Counted from the first letter of the stretch, positions 34,058 through 42,530 are shown. The stretch: DNA of 64,000 nucleotides from an uncultured Algibacter sp. (GCA_947502405.1 CANMZT010000005.1:62001-126000), one strand, 5' to 3'. Notes: a model not told the origin generated them from the sequence alone. Made by a program: numbers and translations.

Positions 34058-35800
34058 ATGAATCGTACAAATAAAAAAACAGTTGCAATTATTGGCTGTG
34101 GCCCAAGAGGGTTACATGCTCTGGAAAACTTATGTTTAGCCTATTCAAAATCTAGTAAAAATTTTAATCTTAAAATTATAGTTTTTGAACGTACTGGATT
34201 ATTTGGTTCAGGGCAGGTATATGCACCACATCAAAACTTATGTAATTGGATGAATATTAGCGAACGGAGTTTAACGATTTCTGAGCGTAAGCCTATTAGG
34301 GTAGGAGAGTTGCTTCTAGAGGGGTTTCCTTCGTATCACGACTGGGCATCATATACTTCTACAGAAGCCATTCATACTGATGTGTTTCCTACAAGGGGCT
34401 ATGTTGGAACCTATTTGGAAGAACGTTTTAAAAGTATAGCAAATACCTTGATGGCTCATACTATTTTGGAGTTACATCAGGAGCTGGTTACCGCATTGGA
34501 TTATAACGATACGCAATTTAAACTTTCTACAAAAAGTGGTTTGCATCTAAACGCAGATGAGGTGTTACTAACAGTAGGGCACCAGCCAACTTATACATCG
34601 CAACAAATTAAGAAGTGGAAGACGTTTAGTAATACGGTTGAAGAAGCTCAACTTATAGAAAATCCTTATCCTATAGAGCGATTATTAAGCAAGCTTCAAA
34701 CCAGTTCATCTAAGAATGTAGCCATAAGAGGTTTTGGTTTGGCCGCCATAGATATCATTAGAGCTATTGCGGTAGCTACAAATAGCAAATTTGAAATTAT
34801 AGATGAAGCCACTCAAAGCATGGTGTTTCATCCGGGAAACACATTTCCTAAAAAAATTATGCCGTTTTCTTTAGACGGTTTGCCTATGCATCCAAAACCA
34901 CTAAATAAGCAAATTGATGATTATTTTACACCATCAAGTAACGATTTAAAACATATAGAAACTACTATTTCTAATACGCTTAAGAATCCAGAAAATGTAA
35001 CCTCTATGGATTTTTTAATTGAAACGATGGCTCAATTAATCGCTAAGCAATTTTTACTAATAAAAGACAAAACGGTTTCTCATAATTTAAGTGAATATCA
35101 AATTAAGCAACTGGTAATATTGTGGATAAATGGCGAAGCTGAGGATAATCCGTTATTTACATCTGATAAATTAACAGCAGATGATTCGCTACAGTTATAT
35201 ATTAATATGGCCTCTGGAGTTAGTGCAATTCGTTTGGATTATTGTATTGGTCAGGTATGGAGGCATTGTCATCCTACGCTTTACAAAATATTGTCTTATT
35301 CTAATTTAAATTCTGAAGTTGTTTTGGAAATGATAACTTTAGATGAACGTTTAAAACGCCTTACCTTCGGACCGCCATTAGCGAGCCTTCAGCAAATGCT
35401 TGCTATACTAAAATCTGGCAGAATGACGGTAAAAGTTATTGATGATCCAGATATAGAATGTACGGATAGCGGATGGACGCTAGAAGAAGGTAATGATGAA
35501 TTTACGGCTTCCATTATGATAAATTCGGTACTAGATGCATCAAAAATATTAGAGGTTGATACACCTTTAATTAAAACGCTTTTACAAAAGGGTTTTGTTT
35601 TACCTATTCATGATAACCTCGGTATTGCAACCTGTGAAAATGGTTTAGCAAAAACTAATGCAATCGATAGGCAAATACCTATTGCTTTATTAGGGAGATT
35701 AGCTCAAGGTACACTAGTAGGTGTAGATGCTATTTTAGAATGTTTTGGGAATCGATCACAAGTATGGGCAAAAGCAGCTATAGAAAGACTCAATGCATAA
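34058..35800 (+). CDS. FAD/NAD(P)-binding protein of the PF13454 type
   Basis: 580 aa. The N-terminal dinucleotide motif VAIIGCGPRGLHALENL is followed by FGSGQVYAPHQNLCNWMNIS, typical of the FAD-NAD(P)-binding family whose members include lysine/ornithine-monooxygenase-like and uncharacterised oxidoreductases. A second region around DEVLLTVGHQPTYTS matches the end of the first nucleotide-binding fold. Substrate unknown. Single gene, terminated by a hairpin convergent with the YtxH operon. Confidence 0.8.
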   Translation: MNRTNKKTVAIIGCGPRGLHALENLCLAYSKSSKNFNLKIIVFERTGLFGSGQVYAPHQNLCNWMNISERSLTISERKPIRVGELLLEGFPSYHDWASYTSTEAIHTDVFPTRGYVGTYLEERFKSIANTLMAHTILELHQELVTALDYNDTQFKLSTKSGLHLNADEVLLTVGHQPTYTSQQIKKWKTFSNTVEEAQLIENPYPIERLLSKLQTSSSKNVAIRGFGLAAIDIIRAIAVATNSKFEIIDEATQSMVFHPGNTFPKKIMPFSLDGLPMHPKPLNKQIDDYFTPSSNDLKHIETTISNTLKNPENVTSMDFLIETMAQLIAKQFLLIKDKTVSHNLSEYQIKQLVILWINGEAEDNPLFTSDKLTADDSLQLYINMASGVSAIRLDYCIGQVWRHCHPTLYKILSYSNLNSEVVLEMITLDERLKRLTFGPPLASLQQMLAILKSGRMTVKVIDDPDIECTDSGWTLEEGNDEFTASIMINSVLDASKILEVDTPLIKTLLQKGFVLPIHDNLGIATCENGLAKTNAIDRQIPIALLGRLAQGTLVGVDAILECFGNRSQVWAKAAIERLNA

Positions 35801-35833
35801 AAAAAGAGAACCTTCAAGGACTCTCTTTTTTTA
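35801..35833. terminator. Bidirectional terminator
   Basis: AAAAAGAGA (35801-35809) pairs with TCTCTTTTT (35822-35830), with inner pairing CCTT/AAGG, then a T run. It separates the flavoprotein gene from the convergent YtxH operon. Confidence 0.85.
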
Positions 35834-35853
35834 TTTTGTAATATTATTAGCTA

Positions 35854-36069
35854 CTAATCTGCTCTATCAACTTCACTTTCTAGCTTTAAGACATTGCAGC
35901 CGTCATCTTGTTCAATAAATAACACTTTATTGTTTTGTTTTCCATGTCGTGTTACGGAGTTTCCTTTCAATTCTTTAGTAACGGACGATGTATAAGTTTC
36001 AACTACTTTGCCTTGGGCAGTTCCATTTGCCCAGTTCCATTTCACTGTTGTACCCTCTCTTATCATCAT
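35854..36069 (-). CDS. DUF2945 (HVA1/TUDOR-like) small protein
   Basis: 71 aa. GTTVKWNWANGTAQGKVVE and the ending VLKLESEVDRAD match the DUF2945 / hypervirulence-associated TUDOR family, a small SH3-like barrel. Last gene of the YtxH operon; its ATG overlaps the preceding stop codon as TAATG, which implies translational coupling. The protein at 45462 is related by eye (VLKLENEI). Confidence 0.75.
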   Translation of the reverse strand: MMIREGTTVKWNWANGTAQGKVVETYTSSVTKELKGNSVTRHGKQNNKVLFIEQDDGCNVLKLESEVDRAD

Positions 36070-36266
36070 TAAATAATTTTTCGAGCAACTCTAAATAAAC
36101 CTACTTTGGCAACTGTTTTTAATGCTGCTTGCATCCAACTAGACATAGATAAATCTTCCTTAAAGTCTTCTTTTACTAGCTTTAATTCTTCAATAGAAAT
36201 ATCGCGTTTAAGTTTAAGGAGTTCTAAGTCGCGCTTTATTTGCTGCGGATTTTCATAAATTCTCAT
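36069..36266 (-). CDS. Small helical protein, DUF6327-like
   Basis: 65 aa from the ATG at 36266: MRIYENPQQIKRDLELLKLKR and EELKLVKEDFKEDLS resemble DUF6327 proteins that accompany YtxH genes in Flavobacteriia; this family name is from memory. The frame is open back to 36320, but that start would overlap the holin-like gene by 47 nt, while 36266 leaves an 8-nt gap. Function unknown; a weakly hydrophobic C-terminal helix may sit at the membrane. Confidence 0.6.
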   Translation of the reverse strand: MRIYENPQQIKRDLELLKLKRDISIEELKLVKEDFKEDLSMSSWMQAALKTVAKVGLFRVARKII

Positions 36267-36273
36267 AGCTTGC

Positions 36274-36621
36274 TTATTTAAATATTGTTGTAGAAAGTGT
36301 TTTAATAATTTTGTTTTCAATTTTACTTCTTACAGCATATACTAAAGCTCCCAAAACAAAAAAAAGGGAAGCCGTTATAACATAGCCTAGTATATCACTA
36401 TCTAAAACATTACCAATACTAGTAGCTAATGCAATAGCTAGTAATACCAACGCAATAAGGCTTAAAGCACCTATTAGCGTAGCTTTGATAAGAAGTGAAA
36501 GCGAAGAAGATAGCATTTGAAATAGTTTAAGCTCATAATATGCTTCCGTATTTCTAACAAATTCTTCACTCTTACTTATTGCTGTATCAGTAGTTTGATC
36601 TAAAGAATCTAATATTGCCAT
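36274..36621 (-). CDS. Phage-holin-like (holin superfamily III) membrane protein
   Basis: 115 aa with two strong membrane helices (LIKATLIGALSLIALVLLAIALA and LGYVITASLFFVLGALVYAV, both quoted in part) after an amphipathic N-terminus. This matches the Actinobacterial holin-X / phage-holin-like family that travels with YtxH genes in many genomes; here it is a stress-type membrane protein, not a sign of prophage. Its ATG overlaps the ytxH stop as TAATG. Confidence 0.7.
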   Translation of the reverse strand: MAILDSLDQTTDTAISKSEEFVRNTEAYYELKLFQMLSSSLSLLIKATLIGALSLIALVLLAIALATSIGNVLDSDILGYVITASLFFVLGALVYAVRSKIENKIIKTLSTTIFK

Positions 36622-37013
36622 TATTTTGAGGTTTCTACATGACCATTCATAGCTGCTTTAGCCTGATACTTTTTGTTTTTAGCTTTTAAAGTTTTTAATC
36701 TATGCTCTAATGAAGAAATTACATCATCAGCTTTATAAGAAGCATCAGTTACTATAGCGTCTAATTGATTATCTAAGGTTGCCTTCTTAGAAGCAAGCGT
36801 GTCAGCTACAGAGTTTCGTATTTGATCTGCACTTGTAGATGCTTTCACTTTTAGTTTTTCGGCTTCTGTTAAAATAGTATCCTTAGCGTCATTTGCGTTT
36901 TTTGCTATTTTTTTTCTGGTTTCACTACCTTTATCTGGGGCAAATAACATGCCTATTCCAACACCTACTGCAGTACCTAGAATAATTCCTAATGTATTGT
37001 TTCCTTGACTCAT
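36621..37013 (-). CDS. YtxH-domain protein
   Basis: 130 aa. N-terminal Gly-rich helix LGIILGTAVGVGIGMLFAP followed by DKGSETRKKIAKNANDAKD is the YtxH signature; the rest is a long amphipathic Ala/Lys-rich helix. General-stress protein family. First gene of a four-gene operon (YtxH, holin-like, DUF6327-like, DUF2945) with overlapping stop/start codons. Promoter -7 element at 37051-37058. Confidence 0.85.
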   Translation of the reverse strand: MSQGNNTLGIILGTAVGVGIGMLFAPDKGSETRKKIAKNANDAKDTILTEAEKLKVKASTSADQIRNSVADTLASKKATLDNQLDAIVTDASYKADDVISSLEHRLKTLKAKNKKYQAKAAMNGHVETSK

Positions 37014-37050
37014 TTTCTATATGTTTTTATAATTAATAATTTACTTGATA

Positions 37051-37058
37051 CAAATATA
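37051..37058 (-). promoter_or_regulatory. -7 element of the YtxH operon
   Basis: Minus-strand TATATTTG, a perfect TAnnTTTG, 38 nt before the ytxH ATG. No -33 TTTG at the usual distance; instead a pair of GATTGACT repeats lies upstream, consistent with an activator-dependent promoter. Confidence 0.55.
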
Positions 37059-37076
37059 AAATGGATGTAGCGTTTG

Positions 37077-37107
37077 GATTGACTAGATTCCTTTTTTGAT
37101 TGACTCA
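37077..37107 (+). promoter_or_regulatory. Two GATTGACT direct repeats 21 bp apart
   Basis: GATTGACTAG at 37077 and GATTGACTCA at 37098. The 21-bp period equals two helical turns, the spacing of AraC-family half-sites. They lie between the divergent promoters of the YtxH operon and the GH3-family gene. GATTGACTCA recurs at 43120, and the reverse complement AGTCAATC at 54683. Confidence 0.45.
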
Positions 37108-37125
37108 TAACCCTTTAGTAGCGCA

Positions 37126-37152
37126 TTGGTGTTCAAGTTTCGTTTATATTTG
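37126..37152 (+). promoter_or_regulatory. Promoter of the GH3-family gene
   Basis: TTG (37126-37128), 16 bp, then TATATTTG (37145-37152). Transcript start near 37158, 12 nt before the ATG. Confidence 0.5.
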
Positions 37153-37169
37153 AGTAAATAATAAAGTAC

Positions 37170-38705
37170 ATGGCAATTATAGGACACGCAATAAAAGGGG
37201 CTATTAATTTAGCTGACAAGTTAAAATCAGATAGTAATCATATTGAAGACCAAACTAGGGTTTTAAATGATTTACTGGAAACAGCAAAAACTACTCAATT
37301 TGGTAAACATTACAAGTTTGAAACGATTTTAAAGTCAGGAAATATTAAGAAAGCTTTTTCAAAAGAAGTCCCTTACCACGATTATAGCAAGATTCACGAA
37401 ATGTGGTGGTCTAAAATTCAACAGGGTGAAAGAGATGTAACATGGCCTGGTGAACCCGATTATTTTGCTTTAAGCTCTGGTACAACGGGAAAAACAAGCA
37501 AGCGTATCCCTGTAACAAATGATATGTTAACCGCCATTAAAAGTGCTGGAATTAAACAGGTGTTATCCTTAAATAATTTTGATTTATCCCCTGAGTTTTT
37601 TGAGAAAGATATTATGATGCTCGGTAGTTCTACAGATTTAAACGAACGTGTGGATGAAAAACTAGAAGGCGAAATCTCAGGAATTAGTGCAAGCAATATA
37701 CCATTTTGGTTTAGGCCTTACTATAAACCAGGGAAGGAAATTGCAGAAATAGACGATTGGGATAAACGCGTAAAGCGTATTGCCAAAAATGCCAAAAACT
37801 GGGATGTTGGCGCTTTAAGTGGTATTCCATCGTGGATTGAACTCATGCTAGAAGAAGTTATAGCATACAATAATCTAAATACAATTCATGATATTTGGCC
37901 AAACCTTGAAGTCTATACCTCTGGAGGTGTTGCATTTGGTCCTTACGAAAAAAGTTTTAATGCTTTAATGGGTAAACCCGTAACCGTAATAGACACTTAT
38001 TTGGCATCTGAAGGTTACATAGCCACACAAACAAGACCAGAAACTGATGCAATGCAATTAAATACCAATCATGGCATCTATTTTGAATTTGTACCGTTTC
38101 AACCAGAATATATCAATGAGGATGGTTCTTTAAAACACAGCGCTCCAACTTTAACGTTAGAGCAAGTAGAATTAGGAGTAGATTACGCTTTAATAATAAG
38201 TACAGTAAGCGGCGCATGGCGTTATTTAATAGGAGATACTATTGAATTTACGGATATAGAACGTGCCGAAATTAAAATTACGGGGCGTACCAAATTTTTC
38301 TTGAATACTGTTGGTTCTCAATTATCTGTAAACAAAATGGACGATGCTATGCGTCATTTAGAAGCTGAATTTGATACAAAAATAAAAGAATATACTATAG
38401 CAGCAGTTAGGGGAGAGGATGATGAATTTTACCACCATTGGTACTTAGGCACAGATTTGAATACGGATGCTGATAACGTAACTAAAACACTAGATAGTTT
38501 TCTTAAGGATGCCAATAAAAATTACGCTGTAGCAAGGGGTAAGGCACTTAAGGGTATAAAGGTAGATTGTATAGATGCAGACTATTTTTATGAGTGGAAC
38601 GCTTCAAATAAAAAGAAGGGCGGACAAGTAAAAATGGAACGCGTAATGAGTGAAGAGAAATTTAAAGAGTGGCGTAAATTTATTGAAACATCTAAAATTG
38701 ATTAG
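37170..38705 (+). CDS. GH3 auxin-responsive-promoter-family adenylating enzyme
   Basis: 511 aa. Members activate carboxylic acids with ATP and transfer them to amino acids or other amines. Visible are TTQFGKHYKFE near residue 40, the ATP-binding ALSSGTTGKTSKRIPVT, SEGYIATQ, YALIISTVSGAWRYLIGDTI and the C-terminal TGRTKFFLNTVGSQLS hinge. Full-length relative of bacterial GH3 proteins; bacterial substrates are largely unknown. Monocistronic, divergent from the YtxH operon across a region with paired GATTGACT repeats. Confidence 0.88.
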   Translation: MAIIGHAIKGAINLADKLKSDSNHIEDQTRVLNDLLETAKTTQFGKHYKFETILKSGNIKKAFSKEVPYHDYSKIHEMWWSKIQQGERDVTWPGEPDYFALSSGTTGKTSKRIPVTNDMLTAIKSAGIKQVLSLNNFDLSPEFFEKDIMMLGSSTDLNERVDEKLEGEISGISASNIPFWFRPYYKPGKEIAEIDDWDKRVKRIAKNAKNWDVGALSGIPSWIELMLEEVIAYNNLNTIHDIWPNLEVYTSGGVAFGPYEKSFNALMGKPVTVIDTYLASEGYIATQTRPETDAMQLNTNHGIYFEFVPFQPEYINEDGSLKHSAPTLTLEQVELGVDYALIISTVSGAWRYLIGDTIEFTDIERAEIKITGRTKFFLNTVGSQLSVNKMDDAMRHLEAEFDTKIKEYTIAAVRGEDDEFYHHWYLGTDLNTDADNVTKTLDSFLKDANKNYAVARGKALKGIKVDCIDADYFYEWNASNKKKGGQVKMERVMSEEKFKEWRKFIETSKID

Positions 38706-38761
38706 TAATTAAGTACTTTTGTTAAATAGAACTTACTACTTGTATACTTTAGATTAATTTA

Positions 38762-39580
38762 ATGAAAGCAGAAAAAAAGCTTAGAGTTAGAAATTTTGTT
38801 TGGCTTGCCATAGCCCTATTGATCTTATTGGGATTGATAGGGATTTCATTTTTTAAACAATCCAGATCTACAAGGGCATTAACCCATACATGGGAGGTTA
38901 AAAATGTGATTTCAAATTTAATAAGCTCAATTAAAGATGCTGAAACAGGCCAAAGAGGATATGTCATCACCTCGGAAACGGATTATTTAGCACCCTATCA
39001 CTTAGCTTTAACACAGTCCGATTTAGGTATCGAAAACTTAAAAGAATTAACTAAAGAGGATACTATTCAGCAAGAAAATATTAAGCGTATAGATAAGTTT
39101 ATTAACCTAAAATTCAATCAACTTGAAGAGAACATTGATTTGGTTGAAGAGGGAAATGATATGGATGTGGTTGCCCTTATTAAAACAGACCTTGGTAAAA
39201 AATACATGGATAGTATCCGGAAGGTAAGTGTGGAAATGTTTGAGCGAGAGGAACAGCAGTTAGAGAATAGAATTCAAAATTACAAAAATTGGCGTCTAAC
39301 ATCTATTATCTTAGCTATATTATCGGCCTTACTTGTGGTGTATTGCCTTATTAAAATTTACAGAGAGGTATACCCTGTATTTTCTGAAATAATTGAAACC
39401 CGTAAAGAGCTTCATAATGCCAGTGCTAATTTAGCTGAAACCATTAATAAACTTAAAGAATCTCAAAACGAGAAGCTCGAAGAAATAAAGGAGAAAGATA
39501 TAAAGTTGCAAGCTCAAACTATTAAAATTGAAAGACTTGAGGAAGAGGTAAATTCACTAAAAAATAAGCATAATACATAG
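38762..39580 (+). CDS. CHASE3-domain membrane sensor without output domain
   Basis: 272 aa. Membrane helix 1 (VWLAIALLILLGLIGISFF), extracytoplasmic CHASE3 domain with the diagnostic IKDAETGQRGYVITSETDYL, membrane helix 2 (LTSIILAILSALLVVYCLI) and a cytoplasmic coiled coil of about 75 residues (NKLKESQNEKLEEIKEKDIK to the end). There is no kinase, cyclase or GGDEF domain. The DUF3095 gene starts 2 nt after the stop codon, so the two proteins are made together and the coiled coil probably contacts the DUF3095 protein. Confidence 0.85.
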   Translation: MKAEKKLRVRNFVWLAIALLILLGLIGISFFKQSRSTRALTHTWEVKNVISNLISSIKDAETGQRGYVITSETDYLAPYHLALTQSDLGIENLKELTKEDTIQQENIKRIDKFINLKFNQLEENIDLVEEGNDMDVVALIKTDLGKKYMDSIRKVSVEMFEREEQQLENRIQNYKNWRLTSIILAILSALLVVYCLIKIYREVYPVFSEIIETRKELHNASANLAETINKLKESQNEKLEEIKEKDIKLQAQTIKIERLEEEVNSLKNKHNT

Positions 39581-39581
39581 T

Positions 39582-40745
39582 ATGTCTAGTGATGAATATT
39601 TCTATACTGAGCTACCTATACACAAACTTAATCTCACTGAACTTTTAAGCTCTAAGACGCATTTTAAAACCGTACCTAAAGACTGGTATATTGTTGTTAT
39701 TGATATTGAAAGTTCTACACAAGCGGTAAAACATAAATTACACCATCCAGTAAACTACGCGGCATCAATAAGTATTGTGGCAATTTTAAATGAGTTACAA
39801 AGCATTGATCCTAAAATTGAAATACCTTATTTTTTTGGTGGGGATGGCACAACGTTTTTAGTACCTCATTCATGCGTGCAGCGTTTAATGCTAATTTTAG
39901 AAAACGTAAAAGATGATGTGTATAAGAATAACTTTCTTACACTAAGAGTTGGTACTATACAAATTGCAGAATTAAATAAGGTAGAGCCAGCTTCACTTCA
40001 AATTTCCAAACTACAACTTACAGACACACTAATTGTTCCTATAGTCACAGGGAATGGGTTGCAAAATGCAGAAAAGATTATAAAGAAGAAATTAACTAAT
40101 GATGTTTCTGAAGCAAGACAAAACATGTATGTAACTACTAAAGGCTGCAAATGCAGATGGGATCGTATTGCGCCTGTAGAAGCATCTAACAAAGTGTTAT
40201 GTTTTATAGCAAATATTACAGATGATGCCAAAAACTTAGAGGTTTTGCATGCGATTAGTAAGACACTTGATACCATTTTTGGTAATTATACTAAACGTTT
40301 GCCATTACAATTTGAGGCCTTAAAAAATTATGATGCAATTCAAGATATACATGAAGAGCTAAGCGATGTATTTGATGATTCATCTATGCTAGATGCTTTG
40401 ATATTAAACGTAAGTAGTATATCAAATTCAATTTATAATAGTACAGATATGGGAAAAGCGTTTATTGCCGAGTTTAGGGCATCTGCATTAGCTATGTTAA
40501 TAGATGGGGCATACAGTGATATTATTACAGGATCGAAACAGCAGATTGAGGAATTCATAAAATTTATGGATGCTTTAGAAGTAAGTGGTGCTATAACTTA
40601 CGGATACCATGTTACAGATAGTACTGTTTTAAGCTGTTACGTTGCAGCACCTAAAGGTGGTTTCGTGCAACTTCTTGACGGTAATGAAGGTGGGTATAGT
40701 ACAGCCGCTAAAATGCTTAAAGTAAAATCTAAAATTATAGACTAA
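39582..40745 (+). CDS. DUF3095 class III nucleotidyl-cyclase-like protein
   Basis: 387 aa, soluble. The N-terminal YTELPIHKLNLTELLS and VPKDWYIVVIDIESSTQAV fit DUF3095. The pattern DIESST for the first metal-binding Asp and YFFGGDGTTFLVP for the second resembles class III adenylate/guanylate cyclases. A Cys pair (KGCKCRWDRI) is conserved-looking in the middle, and a helical C-terminal half follows. Directly coupled to a CHASE3 sensor gene, which makes a two-part receptor cyclase plausible. The 3' end overlaps the convergent metalloprotease-like gene by 4 nt. Confidence 0.78.
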   Translation: MSSDEYFYTELPIHKLNLTELLSSKTHFKTVPKDWYIVVIDIESSTQAVKHKLHHPVNYAASISIVAILNELQSIDPKIEIPYFFGGDGTTFLVPHSCVQRLMLILENVKDDVYKNNFLTLRVGTIQIAELNKVEPASLQISKLQLTDTLIVPIVTGNGLQNAEKIIKKKLTNDVSEARQNMYVTTKGCKCRWDRIAPVEASNKVLCFIANITDDAKNLEVLHAISKTLDTIFGNYTKRLPLQFEALKNYDAIQDIHEELSDVFDDSSMLDALILNVSSISNSIYNSTDMGKAFIAEFRASALAMLIDGAYSDIITGSKQQIEEFIKFMDALEVSGAITYGYHVTDSTVLSCYVAAPKGGFVQLLDGNEGGYSTAAKMLKVKSKIID

Positions 40746-41311
40746 TCTACCAATTCCATAACCTCTTCTGGGGACAAATAAAACTTTTTAATACGCGCTT
40801 TATAGGTTTCTGGAATATCTGCATGGTTAAGAATAAAATTTTTAGTTTTTAAAATATATGATCTCATGCCATTTTGTACCGCGTAACTATCTGCTGCACG
40901 TTCTGCAGTTTTAATAGATGTTTCATTAAAAAGATACTTAATACCAAAACGCATAAGTTGTATATTGGTCATAGTTTCATAATCCATAATGTGTCCAAGC
41001 TCATGACCTAACCATCCTATTAAAACATCTGATGGTAAATCTTCTATTGCCATTGATGTTTCTCCTACATTAAACTGTCTGTTTATATAAATGAAGTATT
41101 CTCTTTTAGACTTTGGCCTTAATAATGTTTTAAATTTTGGCTGTGCTTGCATTGTAGATTTTTTTATTTTTTCCTTAAATGCGAAGTGTATCGGTGTGTA
41201 TTTTAGTTTAGGAAAGTGAGAGAGCGCTACAACAATTTCATCTTCAATACTATTAGGTATTGTTTTATTATATATGGTTTTCTTTATTGTCTTGTTGTAT
41301 GTTTGACTCAT
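40742..41311 (-). CDS. Predicted zinc metalloprotease-like protein with HELGH motif
   Basis: 189 aa from the ATG at 41311. The HELGHIMDYE motif near residue 104 supplies the zinc-binding HExxH, and KTAERAADSYAVQNG about 35 residues later gives a gluzincin-like third ligand (ERAAD), so a small M48/M56-like catalytic core is inferred. I do not recognise a named family. The frame is open to an ATG at 41395, which would add a short, weakly hydrophobic N-terminus; the choice between the two starts is uncertain. Confidence 0.6.
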   Translation of the reverse strand: MSQTYNKTIKKTIYNKTIPNSIEDEIVVALSHFPKLKYTPIHFAFKEKIKKSTMQAQPKFKTLLRPKSKREYFIYINRQFNVGETSMAIEDLPSDVLIGWLGHELGHIMDYETMTNIQLMRFGIKYLFNETSIKTAERAADSYAVQNGMRSYILKTKNFILNHADIPETYKARIKKFYLSPEEVMELVD

Positions 41312-41432
41312 GTTACGATTACTAGTGTAGTTTTTTAAAAATATAATAAAAAACAAACACATTAATGATGATTTAGAGTGCCATGTTTTTTTCATTTTAT
41401 TTTGGAAACCAATTTTTAGATAAGCTTAAAAC

Positions 41433-41465
41433 ATCTAAGTACTGAATGCCATTCAGTACTTAGAT
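41433..41465. repeat. Perfect 15-bp inverted repeat
   Basis: ATCTAAGTACTGAAT (41433-41447), GCC, ATTCAGTACTTAGAT (41451-41465). It lies 8 nt after the stop of the PfpI-like gene on the minus strand. No good T run follows on either side, so it is a stable hairpin or an operator more than a standard terminator. Confidence 0.8.
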
Positions 41466-41473
41466 AGTTGTTA

Positions 41474-42016
41474 TTAGTGCTGTCCTTCATAAATTTCTTC
41501 AATAAGTTTAGCATTAAAATCTGGTAAATCGTCGGGATTTCTACTTGTTACCAATCCTTGATCTACAACAACGCTCTGGTCTTTCCATTTTGCGCCTGCG
41601 TTTATCATGTCTTTTTTAATACTGTTGTAAGATGTAATCTCTCGGTCTTTAACCACATCGGCACTTGCTAGTAGCCAAGGTGCGTGACATATAGCTCCTA
41701 TAGGTTTCTTCGCTTCTGCGAAAGATTTTACAAAATCTACAGCAGTTTCATTTGCGCGTAACAGATCAGGGTTAATAACACCTCCAGGTAACATTAAGGC
41801 ATTATAATCGGATACATTTACTTGATCTAAAGTTTTATCTACAGCTATAGATTTTCCCCAGTTACCATCTTTCCATCCTTTTATTTCGCCAGACTCTAAT
41901 GATACAATATCTACAGTAGCACCTTCATTTTTTAATGCTTGTAGAGGTTCAAATAATTCTGATTGTTCAAATCCGTTGGTAGCCAAAATAGCTACATTTT
42001 TTGTGTTCAATTTCAT
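41474..42016 (-). CDS. DJ-1/PfpI-family protein (YhbO/YraA type)
   Basis: 180 aa. NVAILATNGFEQSELFEPLQ at the N-terminus, the nucleophile elbow Cys in IGAICHAPWLLA, and LVTSRNPDDLPDFNAKLI match the PfpI/YhbO branch of class I glutamine amidotransferase-like proteins. Relatives act as chaperones, deglycases or glyoxalases and respond to stress. The gene follows a VOC-family gene on the same strand with a 44-nt gap. Confidence 0.9.
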   Translation of the reverse strand: MKLNTKNVAILATNGFEQSELFEPLQALKNEGATVDIVSLESGEIKGWKDGNWGKSIAVDKTLDQVNVSDYNALMLPGGVINPDLLRANETAVDFVKSFAEAKKPIGAICHAPWLLASADVVKDREITSYNSIKKDMINAGAKWKDQSVVVDQGLVTSRNPDDLPDFNAKLIEEIYEGQH

Positions 42017-42060
42017 AGTTTATATTTTGTATTAATAAAAATTTTAAGGTATTTATAAGT

Positions 42061-42465
42061 TTAGTTTAAAGGGCAGTTTACCATCCATTGGATGTTAAAT
42101 TGGTCGGTACATCTTCCAAATAGCGCATCCCATTCGCGTTCCCTAAATTCATGATGTACAATACCGTTTTCAGACAGTTTATTAAAGATAGTTTGCGCTT
42201 GGTCTTTATCATTAATTTCAACACTCATTTGTATATTATTACCACTAGTAAGTGGCGTGTCTGGTGCTGCATCATAGGCCATAATATGTATGCCATTGCC
42301 CTTTAACTCTGCATGTTGTAAATTATGTCTGTAGTTTTCGGGAATATCGCGCTTGGAGTCCTTATAGGTTTGCTTGTTTTCAATTGTAGCATCAAACAGT
42401 TTTGAATAAAAATTTAATGCGTTTTCACAGTTGCCTTTAAAGGCTAAATATGCTTGTGCTTTCAT
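42061..42465 (-). CDS. VOC-family (PhnB/glyoxalase-like) protein
   Basis: 134 aa. AYLAFKGNCENALNFYSKLF is the typical PhnB-type opening, and GRCTDQFNIQWMVNCP is the matching end; HAELKGNGIHIMAYD carries metal-ligand candidates. Metal-dependent vicinal-oxygen-chelate fold; substrate unknown. The start at 42465 (MKAQAYLAF) is preferred because the open frame to 42519 runs through the terminator of the upstream gene. Confidence 0.85.
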   Translation of the reverse strand: MKAQAYLAFKGNCENALNFYSKLFDATIENKQTYKDSKRDIPENYRHNLQHAELKGNGIHIMAYDAAPDTPLTSGNNIQMSVEINDKDQAQTIFNKLSENGIVHHEFREREWDALFGRCTDQFNIQWMVNCPLN

Positions 42466-42503
42466 GTGTTTAAATTTTATAGAATTAATACTTAGTTTTA
42501 TAG

Positions 42504-42530
42504 AAAAAGGGCACGTCAAATAGTGCCCTT
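42504..42530 (-). terminator. Terminator of the four-helix protein gene
   Basis: On the minus strand AAGGGCAC (42530-42523) pairs with GTGCCCTT (42514-42507), followed by T5. Confidence 0.7.

Noticed and set aside
36274-36621. Phage remnant suggested by a holin-like protein
   Set aside because: It sits in a YtxH stress operon and there are no other phage genes; holin superfamily III members occur widely as chromosomal membrane proteins.
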